Source of the DNA: Ga0077555 sp041397775
Lineage (GTDB): Bacteria; Pseudomonadota; Alphaproteobacteria; Rhizobiales; Hyphomicrobiaceae
NCBI GenBank assembly: GCA_041397775.1
Contig: JAWKWB010000007.1
Coordinates: forward strand, 1-64,000
DNA length: 64,000 nucleotides
Direction: 5' to 3'
Part shown: positions 17,407-28,216 of the stretch, in pieces
Layout of the letters: every line of letters starts with the position of its first letter
Numbering within the stretch: the stretch's first letter is position 1
Made by a program: the position numbers and the translations under genes
Notes under the pieces: generated by a model
Told to the model about the DNA's origin: nothing
The model's database searches: none
The model's input: the letters and a program-made list of their open reading frames with translations, nothing else

Positions 17407-18201
17407 ATGCCGGTCCCGCTGGCGCAGATCGAGACCGTTTCGATCATTGCTGCCCTCGTCGCGGTGGCGGCGGCAGAGCGCTTTCGTCCGCGCATCGTGC
17501 GTAGGATCTCTTCGCCATGGCGCTGCCGGACGAACGTCCTGTTGTTCGCGCTGAATGCGACGTTGATCGCGCTGCCGCTGTCCTGGCTGGTGGGGCAGAT
17601 CGATAATCTGCGACTTTCAACATATTCGGAAAATACGGCTCCTGGCTGGGCTGTGGTCGCGTTTTGGCTCGGCTGGATATTTCTGCTCGACCTGGCGAGC
17701 TATTTTCTGCACCGTCTGTTGCATTGGGTGCCGTTGTTTTTCCGAATGCATTGTGCGCATCACTCGGACGACGACGTGGATCTGACAACGGCGTTTCGTC
17801 GTCACCCCATGGAGTTTCTGTTCGATGCGGCGCTGATGTTGCTGGCGGGTTTCGCAATCGGCGCGCCTCTAGAAGTGAACGGTGCCTATGGCATCCTGGC
17901 CACCGTTTTTCAGATCTGGCATCACGGAAATATCGCGCTCACCGGCCCGCTCGGGCGCATTCTCGCCGCCGTGCTTGTCACGCCAGCGCTGCATCGCACG
18001 CATCATGCGCTCGACGTACGGGTTGCCGACGGAAATTTCGGCACCGTGCTTTCCGTCTGGGACCGCATGTTCGGCACCTTGCGTGCCGACCCCGAGCCAC
18101 CGCGCTTTGGCGTTCCGGGCCTGGACGAGCCCCGACATCAGCGCATCGGCAACGTCCTGCTCAGTCCGGTGCTCCTGGACCCTCACGCGGGAGAGCGTTG
18201 A
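17407..18201 (+). CDS. Fatty acid hydroxylase / sterol desaturase family membrane protein
   Basis: 264 residues with four or so membrane helices and the three histidine clusters of the di-iron hydroxylase superfamily: HRLLH, HCAHH and HRTHH, with an extra WHHGN. The catalytic centre would lie on the cytoplasmic face of the inner membrane, where the family hydroxylates or desaturates lipid chains or sterol-like molecules. The product is short but complete relative to bacterial members. It follows the 62-residue small protein by 6 bp. Its last 19 bp overlap the 3' end of the convergent regulator gene. Confidence 0.9.
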   Translation: MPVPLAQIETVSIIAALVAVAAAERFRPRIVRRISSPWRCRTNVLLFALNATLIALPLSWLVGQIDNLRLSTYSENTAPGWAVVAFWLGWIFLLDLASYFLHRLLHWVPLFFRMHCAHHSDDDVDLTTAFRRHPMEFLFDAALMLLAGFAIGAPLEVNGAYGILATVFQIWHHGNIALTGPLGRILAAVLVTPALHRTHHALDVRVADGNFGTVLSVWDRMFGTLRADPEPPRFGVPGLDEPRHQRIGNVLLSPVLLDPHAGER

Positions 18202-20342
18202 ACGTTCACGCCTGCCTTGCGCAGGCCCTCCAGGAAATGCGCGCCGGCCGCATCGTTACGGAAGAGCATTTTCACGACGGCCGCGTAGTCGATCGCCAAT
18301 GTCTCGATCCGCTGCAACCAGAGACGTGCGTCCCGGGCTTCCACGTCGCGGCCCAACTGCCCGAGCGCGGCCACGACGTACCGCAGTCCGCCGGGATGGT
18401 CGGGTTTCAGGGCGATGGCGCGCCGTCCGATGTCGATGGCCTCCTCGTATTTGTGCTGCTGGTAGTTGGCAGCCGCCAGCGCCGGCAGCCAAAGGAACAT
18501 GCGGTTGTCATAGGGGCTCAATCGAATGGCCCTCTGGACGGAGCGGGCGGCGTCCTCGGGGCGCCCGCAATAGTTCAGCAGGAAGGCCAGGTTGGCATGT
18601 GCCGCCGCAAAGCTCGGATTGAGGGCGATGGCGTCTTCTATGGCGGCGATGCCGGCCTCGATGCGCCCCGTCCACAGACATGCGGTGCCCAGGGCGAAAT
18701 GCGCCACCGGATTTCGCGTATCGATGGCGATGGCATGCTGGGCCAGCGCGCTCGCTTCCGCGAAGGTGCGTTCCCGGTCGTCGCTCCAGCCGCTGTAGGC
18801 GGCGTGTATCTTGTTGAGGACCAGTCCGGCAACGGCGTGGGAGTAGCCGGGATCGAGTTCGATCGCCGCTTCGAAGCATCCGCGCGCCGCCGCGTGGTCG
18901 TGCCTGGTGAATTTGTAGTGATACCACATGCCCTGCTGCATCAGGTCGTACGCACTGAAGTTCTTGGAGCCCGCCGAAATCGCCCGGCGGCTTTCGGCCT
19001 TTTGAAGCTCCGGCTCGATGGCGCCGACGATGCGGGAGGCGATCTCCTCCTGCACGTTGACGGCGTTGTCGAGGTCGCTTTCGAATGACGTGGCGAGCAG
19101 GTGATGGCCGGTCGCGGCCTCGACGAGCTGGGTGAGCACCCTGAGGTGGCCGTTGGTGCGCCGCACGCTGCCTTCCACGACGTATCGGACAGCGAGGTCT
19201 GCGCCGATCTGGCGCACATCGAGCGCTCGGCCCTTGTAGGTGAATGTGGAGTTGCGGGCGATCACCGGGAAATAACGCCAGCAGGCCAGCGACGTGATGA
19301 CTTCTTCGGTCAGGCCATCGGCGAAGTACTCGTATTGGCTGTCGCCGCAGCTGTTGATGAAGGGCAGGATGGCGACCGAGGGGCCTCCTCCTACGTCGTC
19401 CGCGCTGGCCAGGTGCGGCCGTGGCGGATCGCCACCGCAGACTTGGCCGTCGGCCTGGGCGCCCTCGCCGGGATGCCAGTCTTCGGGGATACGCTTGGCG
19501 ATCGTCTCGGGTGGTGGATCGGGCCCCGGTACGGCAGCAAGCGGCGGCTGTTCCAGCGTCGTGTCGCGCTTGAGATCGCGATAGAGCTTTTGTGTCTCCT
19601 GGCTCGGCTCGAGATCGAGCCGTGATTTCAACACGGCCCGGCAGCGTTCGTACTCGAGGATCGCACGCGCGCGTTGGCCGGCGGATGCAAGACCCGACAT
19701 CAACTTGCGCACGGCCTCCTCGTTCGTCGGATCGATCGTCACCGCCCGTCGTGCCGCCTCCACGCCATCGCCACGGGTGTGCGGGTCGCCCAGGCGATTG
19801 CGGATGTTGGTTTCGTTCCAGCGGCGGATCCGCTCTTCGAGCCGCTGCCGTTCGACGACGAGCCACTGCTGGAACTCGTCACCGAGCTTGTCCCAACCGT
19901 CCAGGAGCAGCGAGCCGCTGAAGACGTCGAGATCCTCGTGTTCGCAATTGTCGTCGCTCCACTCCGGAGTTGCCGCGGAAATGGCATCGACCCAGACCGT
20001 CTCCGATCGGATGCGCAGGCGCTCGCGTTCGACCTCGAGGGCCTGGTGAAAGACCGGACCCATGGCGCGGCTGAGCTCATGCAGCGCCTGCCGCAAGCTT
20101 GCACGGCCCTGGTCTTCGGGAACGCGATCCCAGAGAAGGCCGGCCAGCCGCGAGCGCTCGACCCACCTGTCGAGGTTGAGCGCGAGATAGGCGAGCACTG
20201 CCCGGGGCTTTTTCGATGCGGGCAAAATATTATGGCCTGCAGCATCGACGGCTTCCACCGAGCCGATCAATCTCAATCGTATTGCAATGCGCGAGGAACG
20301 TTCGGGAGCCGACCGTTCGAGTGTATGAATCGTGCCGTTCAT
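18183..20342 (-). CDS. BTAD-type transcriptional regulator with TolB-like and TPR domains
   Basis: 719 residues; the ATG at 20342 has a GGGGAG site. The N-terminal part (about 20-110) looks like an OmpR/SARP winged helix (IRLRLIGSVEAVDAAG, RAVLAYLALN). It is followed by a bacterial transcriptional activation domain (about 120-270; LLLDGWDKLGDEFQQWLVVERQRL), as in SARP regulators. A TolB/FlgO-like module (about 330-455) begins SVAILPFINSCGDSQYEYFADGL, an arrangement common in CadC- and adenylate-cyclase-linked regulators. The remainder (about 470-715) is tetratricopeptide repeats (AIALNPSFAAAHANLAFLL). It is cytosolic; the TPR part probably senses a partner or ligand. It is divergent from a 49-residue secreted peptide gene with about 280 bp between them, making that peptide a candidate target. 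Confidence 0.88.
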   Translation of the reverse strand: MNGTIHTLERSAPERSSRIAIRLRLIGSVEAVDAAGHNILPASKKPRAVLAYLALNLDRWVERSRLAGLLWDRVPEDQGRASLRQALHELSRAMGPVFHQALEVERERLRIRSETVWVDAISAATPEWSDDNCEHEDLDVFSGSLLLDGWDKLGDEFQQWLVVERQRLEERIRRWNETNIRNRLGDPHTRGDGVEAARRAVTIDPTNEEAVRKLMSGLASAGQRARAILEYERCRAVLKSRLDLEPSQETQKLYRDLKRDTTLEQPPLAAVPGPDPPPETIAKRIPEDWHPGEGAQADGQVCGGDPPRPHLASADDVGGGPSVAILPFINSCGDSQYEYFADGLTEEVITSLACWRYFPVIARNSTFTYKGRALDVRQIGADLAVRYVVEGSVRRTNGHLRVLTQLVEAATGHHLLATSFESDLDNAVNVQEEIASRIVGAIEPELQKAESRRAISAGSKNFSAYDLMQQGMWYHYKFTRHDHAAARGCFEAAIELDPGYSHAVAGLVLNKIHAAYSGWSDDRERTFAEASALAQHAIAIDTRNPVAHFALGTACLWTGRIEAGIAAIEDAIALNPSFAAAHANLAFLLNYCGRPEDAARSVQRAIRLSPYDNRMFLWLPALAAANYQQHKYEEAIDIGRRAIALKPDHPGGLRYVVAALGQLGRDVEARDARLWLQRIETLAIDYAAVVKMLFRNDAAGAHFLEGLRKAGVNVQRSPA

Positions 20343-20621
20343 GGATGCTCCCCAACTGCAAAAAATATGGGACCGATCGCACATGGGGCAGCGTCAAAAT
20401 GGCACAGCCAGACAAATGAATCAAAGGCTTCTTTCATCCGATGGCGGATACCGGAGCATCCGCTCCTTGAAAACGTCGCGCCGGCGATTTGCTGCGGCCA
20501 TCGCGTTTTGACGCAGAAATGACGATCGGCTCACCGCAAACTGACGTGTCTTTGTGGGGCTCTGGCTAGAAAACCCTTGCGACCGGCACTGCAGCGGGCC
20601 GCCGAAAAAAGGAGACCAGCC

Positions 20622-20771
20622 ATGAAGACGCTCACAGCCACGCTCGCAACATTCCTCGTCATCGCTTCCTTCGCATTCCCGGCTCACGCCGCCAGGACGA
20701 TCTGGGACCAGATCCAGGAGACGGCACCTCTGCAGCCGGTCTTCGAGACCCTCAGGGACAATGCGCCTTGA
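20622..20771 (+). CDS. 49-residue secreted peptide
   Basis: The ATG at 20622 follows a strong AAAAAAGGAGACC site. The first 23 residues form a textbook signal peptide (MKTLTATLATFLVIASFAFP, then AHA as cleavage site). The mature peptide of about 26 residues (RTIWDQIQETAPLQPVF at its core) is amphipathic and slightly acidic. No family is known to me. A GC stem-loop terminator follows 26 bp after the stop, so it is a self-contained monocistronic unit. It is divergent from the BTAD/TPR regulator. Confidence 0.7.
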   Translation: MKTLTATLATFLVIASFAFPAHAARTIWDQIQETAPLQPVFETLRDNAP

Positions 20772-20796
20772 ATGGGCGCGCTTGCCAAAGCGGGGT

Positions 20797-20817
20797 GGGG
20801 CCGGGCTTTCCGGCCCC
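20797..20817 (+). terminator. Hairpin after the secreted-peptide gene
   Basis: GGGGCCGG and CCGGCCCC flank a short GCTTT loop, 26 bp after the stop. There is no T-tract; the hairpin runs straight into the CTAG end of the repeat at 20817. Confidence 0.55.
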
Positions 20818-20985
20818 TAGTGTTCCGGCTCCGACACTTGGTTCCCCGTGCATCGACCTCTGGACCAAGTGTCGGAGCCAGAAGAAACACTAGCAACACC
20901 ATGATTTCACTGTAGCTTTTGCATCTGACGTTTGGTCACGGTCCCAGCTGCGAGTGGGTACCAAACGTCAGATGCGCTACACCAG
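20817..20985. repeat. 169-bp composite repeat, copy 2 (inverted: hairpins C' and B')
   Basis: Hairpin C' (20817-20893) and hairpin B' (20911-20985) are the reverse complement of C and B at 12292-12460. The 16-bp B arms (20921-20936 and 20960-20975) and the 23-nt B loop are identical, the C loop differs at a few bases, and the spacer is recognisably the same. The outer end is degraded to CCAG instead of CTAG. It stands 41 bp before the cytidylate-kinase-like gene. Confidence 0.92.
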
Positions 20986-21025
20986 CCATATGTTCTTCGC
21001 TCCTCGTCCTGTGAAGGCCGTCGAC

Positions 21026-21781
21026 ATGACCATCATCTCGATCGTGATACACTTCGGCGCTGCGGAGCCGGCCCTGGTACCGGTTCTGGCGCGCGACCTC
21101 GAAGCCCGCTACGTCGATCTCAGCGCGGTGGATGAGGCCATCGTGGGCAAGGCCCGTTCGCGCCTTGGCGCGCTCGCCCGCATGCGGCTGCACCGCCCGC
21201 CGGTCTTGGGCGACATGCACGCCAGTGGTCTGCTGCCCTACGACCCGAACTGGAGCGAGGTGGAACGCGACCATCGCGGCGCTTATCTCGTCCTGGGATG
21301 GGTGGCGGCCATGACGCTGGCCGGCAGGGCCGATGTCGCGAGGGTATGCCTGTCGGCGCCGCGATCGAACCGGCAGGCCCGCATTGCACGCGCGTTGGGT
21401 TTGTCGCCCGAAGCTGCCGCGCGCGTGATCGATGGCTACGATGCCAGTCTGACGGCCTATGCCAGGGCGTCGCTCGGTCACGACGACGGCCTTCCCTTCG
21501 ACCTCGTCATCGATGCGAGCCGGTTCGACAGGTTCGCGTGCGCGTCCCTCCTGACGGAATGCGTCAAGGCGCGCCTCCTCGCGGCCGCTGCCGCGCATCA
21601 CATCAACGGTGCCTTGGCCCAATCGTGGCCGGATCTGCCGCAGGGCGACATCGGGCAGCGCCGACGGTACGCGCTCGTGGAGCACGAACAGATCGACCTG
21701 TCCGCCGCCGATAGCCAGGAAGCGGCAATCGCCGCCATCGAAAGCCGGCTGCATCACGAGTGCCATCATCGGCGAAACTGA
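21026..21781 (+). CDS. Cytidylate-kinase-like family protein
   Basis: 251 residues from the ATG at 21026 (GTGAAGG site); longer frames would start inside the repeat. The layout resembles the cytidylate-kinase-like family: an N-terminal strand (TIISIVIHFG), a LARDLEARYVDLSAVDEAI segment, a central ARVCLSAPRSNRQARIARALGL part and FDLVIDASRFD, which corresponds to the DLVIN(T)D motif. The glycine-rich P-loop expected near residues 9-16 is replaced by HFGAAEPAL, without the usual Gly-Ser-Gly-Gly and Lys/Arg, so nucleotide binding may be lost or altered. Function unknown. It is convergent with purL, with 37 bp between the stops. Confidence 0.65.
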   Translation: MTIISIVIHFGAAEPALVPVLARDLEARYVDLSAVDEAIVGKARSRLGALARMRLHRPPVLGDMHASGLLPYDPNWSEVERDHRGAYLVLGWVAAMTLAGRADVARVCLSAPRSNRQARIARALGLSPEAAARVIDGYDASLTAYARASLGHDDGLPFDLVIDASRFDRFACASLLTECVKARLLAAAAAHHINGALAQSWPDLPQGDIGQRRRYALVEHEQIDLSAADSQEAAIAAIESRLHHECHHRRN

Positions 21782-21818
21782 TCGCCGCTGCCCGGCAGGC
21801 CCACGTGCTGCCGGCGTA

Positions 21819-24045
<2,227 letters not shown>

Positions 24046-24154
24046 GCGGGCCTCGGCAGCTCGGGATTCTTTGGCGCCTTATAGCGGCCTTGAGCGGCCT
24101 TGTCGCGTTGCTGTGACAAATCTTCTGGTCGGTGGCGCGGAAGGCGCGGCGACG

Positions 24155-25057
24155 TCAGGATTTGACAGCCCGCACACGTTCGCGATGCCACGCATAGAGG
24201 CCGCTCGCCAGGATGACGGCGGCGCCTGTCAGCGTCCAGGCGTCGGGCACGTGGCCGAACGCCAGCAGCCCGACCACTGCCGCCCAGAGCAGAAGGGTGT
24301 AGCTGTAGGGCTGCAGGGCGCTGGCCTCCGCCACGGTCAAGGCCTTGATCAGGAAGAGATGTGCGCCGCTGCCCAGCAGCGCGATGGCAAGCAGCAGGGC
24401 CCAGCCCATCGCGTCCGGCCACACCCAGACCGACGGCCCCATGGTCGTGGTCGCCAGGAGGCCGATGACAGCCGACCACAGCCAGCTCGTCTCGCTCGAA
24501 TCGGTGCGCGCGCACAGGCGCACGAGGATCTGGTAGAGGGCCCAGAGCAGGGCTCCGGAAATGGCGATCAGGATGGGCAGGCCGATCTCCTGGAAGCCCG
24601 GCCGCACGATGATCAGGACGCCCGCGAATCCCGCCATGACGGCGAGCCAGCGGCGGATCCCGACCTTCTCCCCCAGGACCGGCACGGACATGGCGATGAC
24701 GAGCAGCGGCGAGGCCGCGGCGATGGCGTGCACGTCGGCGAGCGGCAGATACTGGAAGGCCAGCACGAAGACGCCGTTCTCGATCACCTGCACGAGCGCC
24801 CGCACGATCTGCAGGCCCGGACGCGGCGTCTGCCAGACGCGGCGCAGGCCCGATCGCCACAGGACCACCACGGCGAGCAGTGTGAACACCATGTAGCGCA
24901 CCCACAGGATCTGCGGGATGGCGAGGATGCTGCCCAGGAACTTGCTGATGCCGTCCATGGTGGCAAAGCAGAACATGGACAGGAGCGTCAGCCCGATGCC
25001 GAGCGAGAGGCCGGCGGACCCGGTGCCGGCAGTCTCGTTGGTGCGCGTTTCTGCCAC
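24155..25057 (-). CDS. EamA/DMT-family transporter
   Basis: 300 residues with ten hydrophobic helices in two repeats of the EamA domain, as in RhaT/YdcZ-type drug/metabolite exporters. The first repeat starts LSLGIGLTLLSMFCFATMDGISKFL and ends with ASPLLVIAMSVPVLGEKVGIRRW; the second starts GLPILIAISGALLWALYQIL and includes LTVAEASALQPYSYTLLLW. It is an inner-membrane protein, probably an efflux carrier for a small metabolite. It is divergent from the CoA-transferase gene, with about 170 bp between the starts, and reads toward purL with a gap of 109 bp. The substrate cannot be inferred. Confidence 0.92.
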   Translation of the reverse strand: MAETRTNETAGTGSAGLSLGIGLTLLSMFCFATMDGISKFLGSILAIPQILWVRYMVFTLLAVVVLWRSGLRRVWQTPRPGLQIVRALVQVIENGVFVLAFQYLPLADVHAIAAASPLLVIAMSVPVLGEKVGIRRWLAVMAGFAGVLIIVRPGFQEIGLPILIAISGALLWALYQILVRLCARTDSSETSWLWSAVIGLLATTTMGPSVWVWPDAMGWALLLAIALLGSGAHLFLIKALTVAEASALQPYSYTLLLWAAVVGLLAFGHVPDAWTLTGAAVILASGLYAWHRERVRAVKS

Positions 25058-25228
25058 TGGCGTTCCGTTGTCTGTTGCTGCGGTCCCGACCCCCGTTGTC
25101 CTGCCGCGATGTGCCCGCGAGCGTCAACCGATTTGCGCCGGCCGCAAGGCGCGCTATCGTCCCTGCCGGATCGGGCGGGCGGGGGATCGCCGCCGCCCGC
25201 ACGACAGCTTTTTGGGAAAGGCAATGGC

Positions 25229-26446
25229 ATGACGGCGTCTCGAGGGGCACGGCCCAACCTGCCCTTGGCAGGCATCACGGTGGTGGATCTGGGGCAGATC
25301 TACCAAGGGCCGTATGCGACCCTGCTGATGGCGAAGGCGGGCGCGCGCATCGTCAAGGTCGAGCCGCTGTCGGGCGAGGCTGCGCGGCTGCGCGCCAAGG
25401 TGGCGAAGGCCGCGACACTCCCGTTCGCCATGCTCAATTCCAACAAGAGCGGCATCACTCTGAACCTCAAGGACGAGCGTGGCCGCGCCCTCTTGAAGCG
25501 CATGGTGGAGAAGGCCGACGTCCTGCTCGAGAACTACGCGCCCGGCGTCATGGACAAGCTCGGCGTGGGCTACGAGGTGCTGTCCAGGCTGAACCCGCGG
25601 CTCGTCTATGCGTCGGGCACGGGCTATGGCCTCGACGGACCCGACCGCAACAACCTCGCCATGGACCTGACGGTGCAAGCCATGTCGGGCGTCATGAGCA
25701 TCACCGGTTTTCCCGACGGGCCGCCGGTCAAGGCGGGGGCTGCCTTCGTCGACTTCATGAGCGGCATCCACCTCTATGCCGCCGTCGTCACGGCCCTTTA
25801 TGAACGCACGATCACGGGGCAGGGGCGGCTGGTCGAGGTCGCGATGCAGGAATCGGTCTATCCGAGCCTCGCCTCCAACCTGTCATTCCTCTACAACTCG
25901 AAGGGCGGACTGCCGCCGCGCACGGGCAACAGGCATGGCGGCCTCGCGATCGCGCCCTACAACGTCTACGCCACTGCCGATGGGCACATCGCCATCATCG
26001 CGGTGAAGGACGACCATTGGTTGGGGCTGCTCGATGCCATGGGCCGGCAGGATCTCAAGTCCGAGCCGCGCTTCCAGACCAACGCGCTGCGCTGCCAGAA
26101 CATGGAAGCCGTCGACGCGCTGGTGGAAGCCTGGTCCAAGACGTTGCCGAAGTACGAGGTGTTCGAGGTTCTGCGCAAGAACCGCGTGCCCTCCGCGCCC
26201 GTGCGCGACCTGCGCGAGGTGATGAACGACCGCCACATGCACGAGCGCGGTATGCTCGAGGACATCGACCATCCCGAGCTCGGCCGCATCACCGTGCCCA
26301 CCTCGCCGTTGCGCTTCCATGGCGCCGACAAGCTCGAGACGACGCCATCGCCGTCTGTCGGGCAACACAACGACGAGATCTACGGCGGCTGGCTCGGTTT
26401 GAGCGGGGACGAAATTGCGGCGTTGAAGGCGGACGGTGTTATCTGA
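25229..26446 (+). CDS. Class III CoA-transferase (CaiB/BaiF family)
   Basis: 405 residues from the ATG at 25229 with a GGAAAGG site 8 bp upstream; the longer open frame upstream lies antisense to the EamA gene. The family motifs are LAGITVVDLGQIYQGPYATLLMA (approximate positions 13-35), AGARIVKVEP, VLLENYAPGVMDKLGVGYE, and the catalytic region NNLAMDLTVQAMSG with Asp146 as the predicted nucleophile. The region preceding it has SGTGYGLDGPDRNN, close to formyl-CoA transferase-type enzymes. The reaction is CoA transfer between organic acids in the cytosol; the acid is unknown. The patatin gene follows in the same direction 53 bp later. Confidence 0.92.
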   Translation: MTASRGARPNLPLAGITVVDLGQIYQGPYATLLMAKAGARIVKVEPLSGEAARLRAKVAKAATLPFAMLNSNKSGITLNLKDERGRALLKRMVEKADVLLENYAPGVMDKLGVGYEVLSRLNPRLVYASGTGYGLDGPDRNNLAMDLTVQAMSGVMSITGFPDGPPVKAGAAFVDFMSGIHLYAAVVTALYERTITGQGRLVEVAMQESVYPSLASNLSFLYNSKGGLPPRTGNRHGGLAIAPYNVYATADGHIAIIAVKDDHWLGLLDAMGRQDLKSEPRFQTNALRCQNMEAVDALVEAWSKTLPKYEVFEVLRKNRVPSAPVRDLREVMNDRHMHERGMLEDIDHPELGRITVPTSPLRFHGADKLETTPSPSVGQHNDEIYGGWLGLSGDEIAALKADGVI

Positions 26447-26499
26447 CAGGGCCGCTCTGCGACGTCGTCCCCGCAAATGGGCGTTGACGGGAGGCGTGG

Positions 26500-27669
26500 A
26501 TGTCGAAGGACACGAAGGAAAGGCAGGGGCCGGACGCCGGTGGCGTTTCGCGGCGACGGCTGCTGGAGGGGCTGGCGCTGGGCGCGGTGACGACGGCGCA
26601 GGCCGGGCCGGCGAGCTTGCCCGTCCTCGCCCAGCCAACCCCGCGAAAGGCCGGTAGGCCCTACCGCAAGTTGCTGCTGGGCGCTGGCGGCATCAAGGGC
26701 GCCTTTCAGGCCGGCGCGATCCGGCGAACGCTGGAACTGGGATTCAGGCCCGACGTCATCTATGGCGTGTCGGCGGGCTCGCTCAACGGTGCGTTCCTGG
26801 CCGATCGGGCCTTCTTCCTCGGTAAGCCCCGCAAGCAGTATTTCGATGCGACCGGCAGCAAGGCGCCCGGCGGCATGGACCTGGGCGCGCCCGTCGATTG
26901 GCCGTTCATCGGCGCGGAGCTGACGCGCTTCTGGACGGACAAGGTGACGGGCCCGAAGTCTCTGGCCCGCCGGCGAAGCTTCCGGGCGGCACTCGCACTC
27001 ATGTTGCGCAGCTTCGACGGGCTCTACGACAACGAGCCGCTGCGCAAGCTGGTCCACGCCACCATCGATCGCCAGCGGGTTCGCAATTCCGGCATCCCGT
27101 TCGGCGTGGTGGCGACGAACATCGACACGGGCCAGGCCGAGTATCACTTCGACGGGCAGGACGGCGTCGACATCCGCGATGCGGTGGTGGCGAGTTCTGC
27201 CATGCCCGTGGCCTTCCCGCTGGCGAAGCTCGCGGGCACGTTCGGCGTAAAGCAGTATTGCGACGGGGCCATGCGCGAGATCGTGCCGATCACACTGGCG
27301 ATCAAGCCGGGCGTTCCGCGACCGCCCACGCATCTCGTCGCGATCGTCTGCCAGCCGCCCCGCAGCGTGCTGGGGCGTCTCGACCAGCCCGGCAACATCA
27401 TCCATCTGATGCAGCGCCAGATCGACATCGTCGCCGAGGAGTTGATCCAGAACGACCTGCGCGCGCTGGAGGGGTCGGGCATCCGCCATATCGCCATCCG
27501 GCCCGACGTGGTCATCAACCGCGACGACAAGACGAGGCGGATCTACGAGATCGACAACTTCGAGGCGCACCACATTTCCGAGATGATCCACCGGGGGGCC
27601 TTCTACGCCAAGCACGTGCTGGGCCTGCCGCAGAGCCGCTTCGTCGAGGACGGTTTCCGGGACGCATGA
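26500..27669 (+). CDS. Patatin-like phospholipase with Tat-type leader
   Basis: 389 residues. The N-terminus carries a twin-arginine motif (SRRRLLEGLALG, about 17-28) and a weakly hydrophobic stretch ending VLAQP, so export by the Tat system is likely. The patatin domain shows the oxyanion loop GAGGIKGAF (61-69), the nucleophile in GVSAGS (Ser91) and the partner Asp in CDGAM (about Asp255), a Ser-Asp dyad. The product would hydrolyse lipid acyl esters in the periplasm or at the outer membrane. The length after the catalytic Asp (about 135 residues) is larger than in short patatins. It follows the CoA-transferase gene by 53 bp on the same strand. Confidence 0.9.
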   Translation: MSKDTKERQGPDAGGVSRRRLLEGLALGAVTTAQAGPASLPVLAQPTPRKAGRPYRKLLLGAGGIKGAFQAGAIRRTLELGFRPDVIYGVSAGSLNGAFLADRAFFLGKPRKQYFDATGSKAPGGMDLGAPVDWPFIGAELTRFWTDKVTGPKSLARRRSFRAALALMLRSFDGLYDNEPLRKLVHATIDRQRVRNSGIPFGVVATNIDTGQAEYHFDGQDGVDIRDAVVASSAMPVAFPLAKLAGTFGVKQYCDGAMREIVPITLAIKPGVPRPPTHLVAIVCQPPRSVLGRLDQPGNIIHLMQRQIDIVAEELIQNDLRALEGSGIRHIAIRPDVVINRDDKTRRIYEIDNFEAHHISEMIHRGAFYAKHVLGLPQSRFVEDGFRDA

Positions 27670-27766
27670 TGGTCGCCGTCCCGGTTGCGCCTCGCCGCTG
27701 TTGTGCTTGGCCGCGCGCCAGCAGATGATGGCGCCCGAACTGCTTCACGACTGGAGGAAATCCCAA

Positions 27767-28156
27767 ATGGCAGACTACACGTTCGACCATATCCACCTGT
27801 TCACGCGCGACCCGGAAGGCACCGCGGCCTGGTACGAGAAGATGCTGGGCGCCGAGGTCGTTCGCACGATGCAAGGCGGCAAGCCGCGCCTCGACCTGAA
27901 GCTGGGCGGCGGCAACATCTTCATTCTCGACGTGAGCGGCGATCCGAAGGCGGCGGAAGGTCCGGGGCATCCCCATCGCGGGCTCGATCACTTCGGCCTG
28001 TCGGTGAAGGGCATCGACGCCGTCTGCGCCGATCTGAAGGCGAAGGGCGTCAAGTTCACGCGCGAGCCCGACACGATCCGTCCTGGCATCCGCATCGCCT
28101 TCATCGAGGGACCGGACGGTGTTTCGATCGAGATCCTGGAGCGCTGGGCGGTCTGA
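27767..28156 (+). CDS. VOC (glyoxalase/dioxygenase) superfamily protein
   Basis: 129 residues from the ATG at 27767, which follows GGAGGAAATCCCAA. It consists of one vicinal-oxygen-chelate domain: FDHIHLFTRDPEGTAAWYEKML (approximate positions 6-27) with the first metal His, LDHFGLSVKGIDAV with the second His, and GPDGVSIEILERW with the C-terminal Glu. The three metal-binding positions of a glyoxalase-type centre are thus present. The substrate is unknown; typical roles are lactoylglutathione lyase, methylmalonyl-CoA epimerase or ring-cleavage dioxygenase. It is convergent with the 2-oxoglutarate-dehydrogenase-like gene, with a GC hairpin in between. Confidence 0.9.
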   Translation: MADYTFDHIHLFTRDPEGTAAWYEKMLGAEVVRTMQGGKPRLDLKLGGGNIFILDVSGDPKAAEGPGHPHRGLDHFGLSVKGIDAVCADLKAKGVKFTREPDTIRPGIRIAFIEGPDGVSIEILERWAV

Positions 28157-28186
28157 CGATCGCACGCCCCATCCACGACGACGCCA

Positions 28187-28211
28187 AACGGGCGGCGCGG
28201 TGCCGCCCGTT
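28187..28211. terminator. Hairpin between convergent genes
   Basis: AACGGGCGGC and GCCGCCCGTT form a perfect 10-bp stem around a 5-nt loop, between the stops of the VOC gene (28156) and the sucA-like gene (28217). No long T-tract is present on either strand, but position and stem strength fit a bidirectional terminator. Confidence 0.6.
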
Positions 28212-28216
28212 CGACG

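Noticed and set aside
17407..18201. Reading the regulator/hydroxylase 3' overlap (18183-18201) as a misassembly
   Set aside because: Both C-termini look natural, and a second convergent pair (63048-63066) overlaps by the same 19 bp, so short convergent overlaps seem tolerated here.
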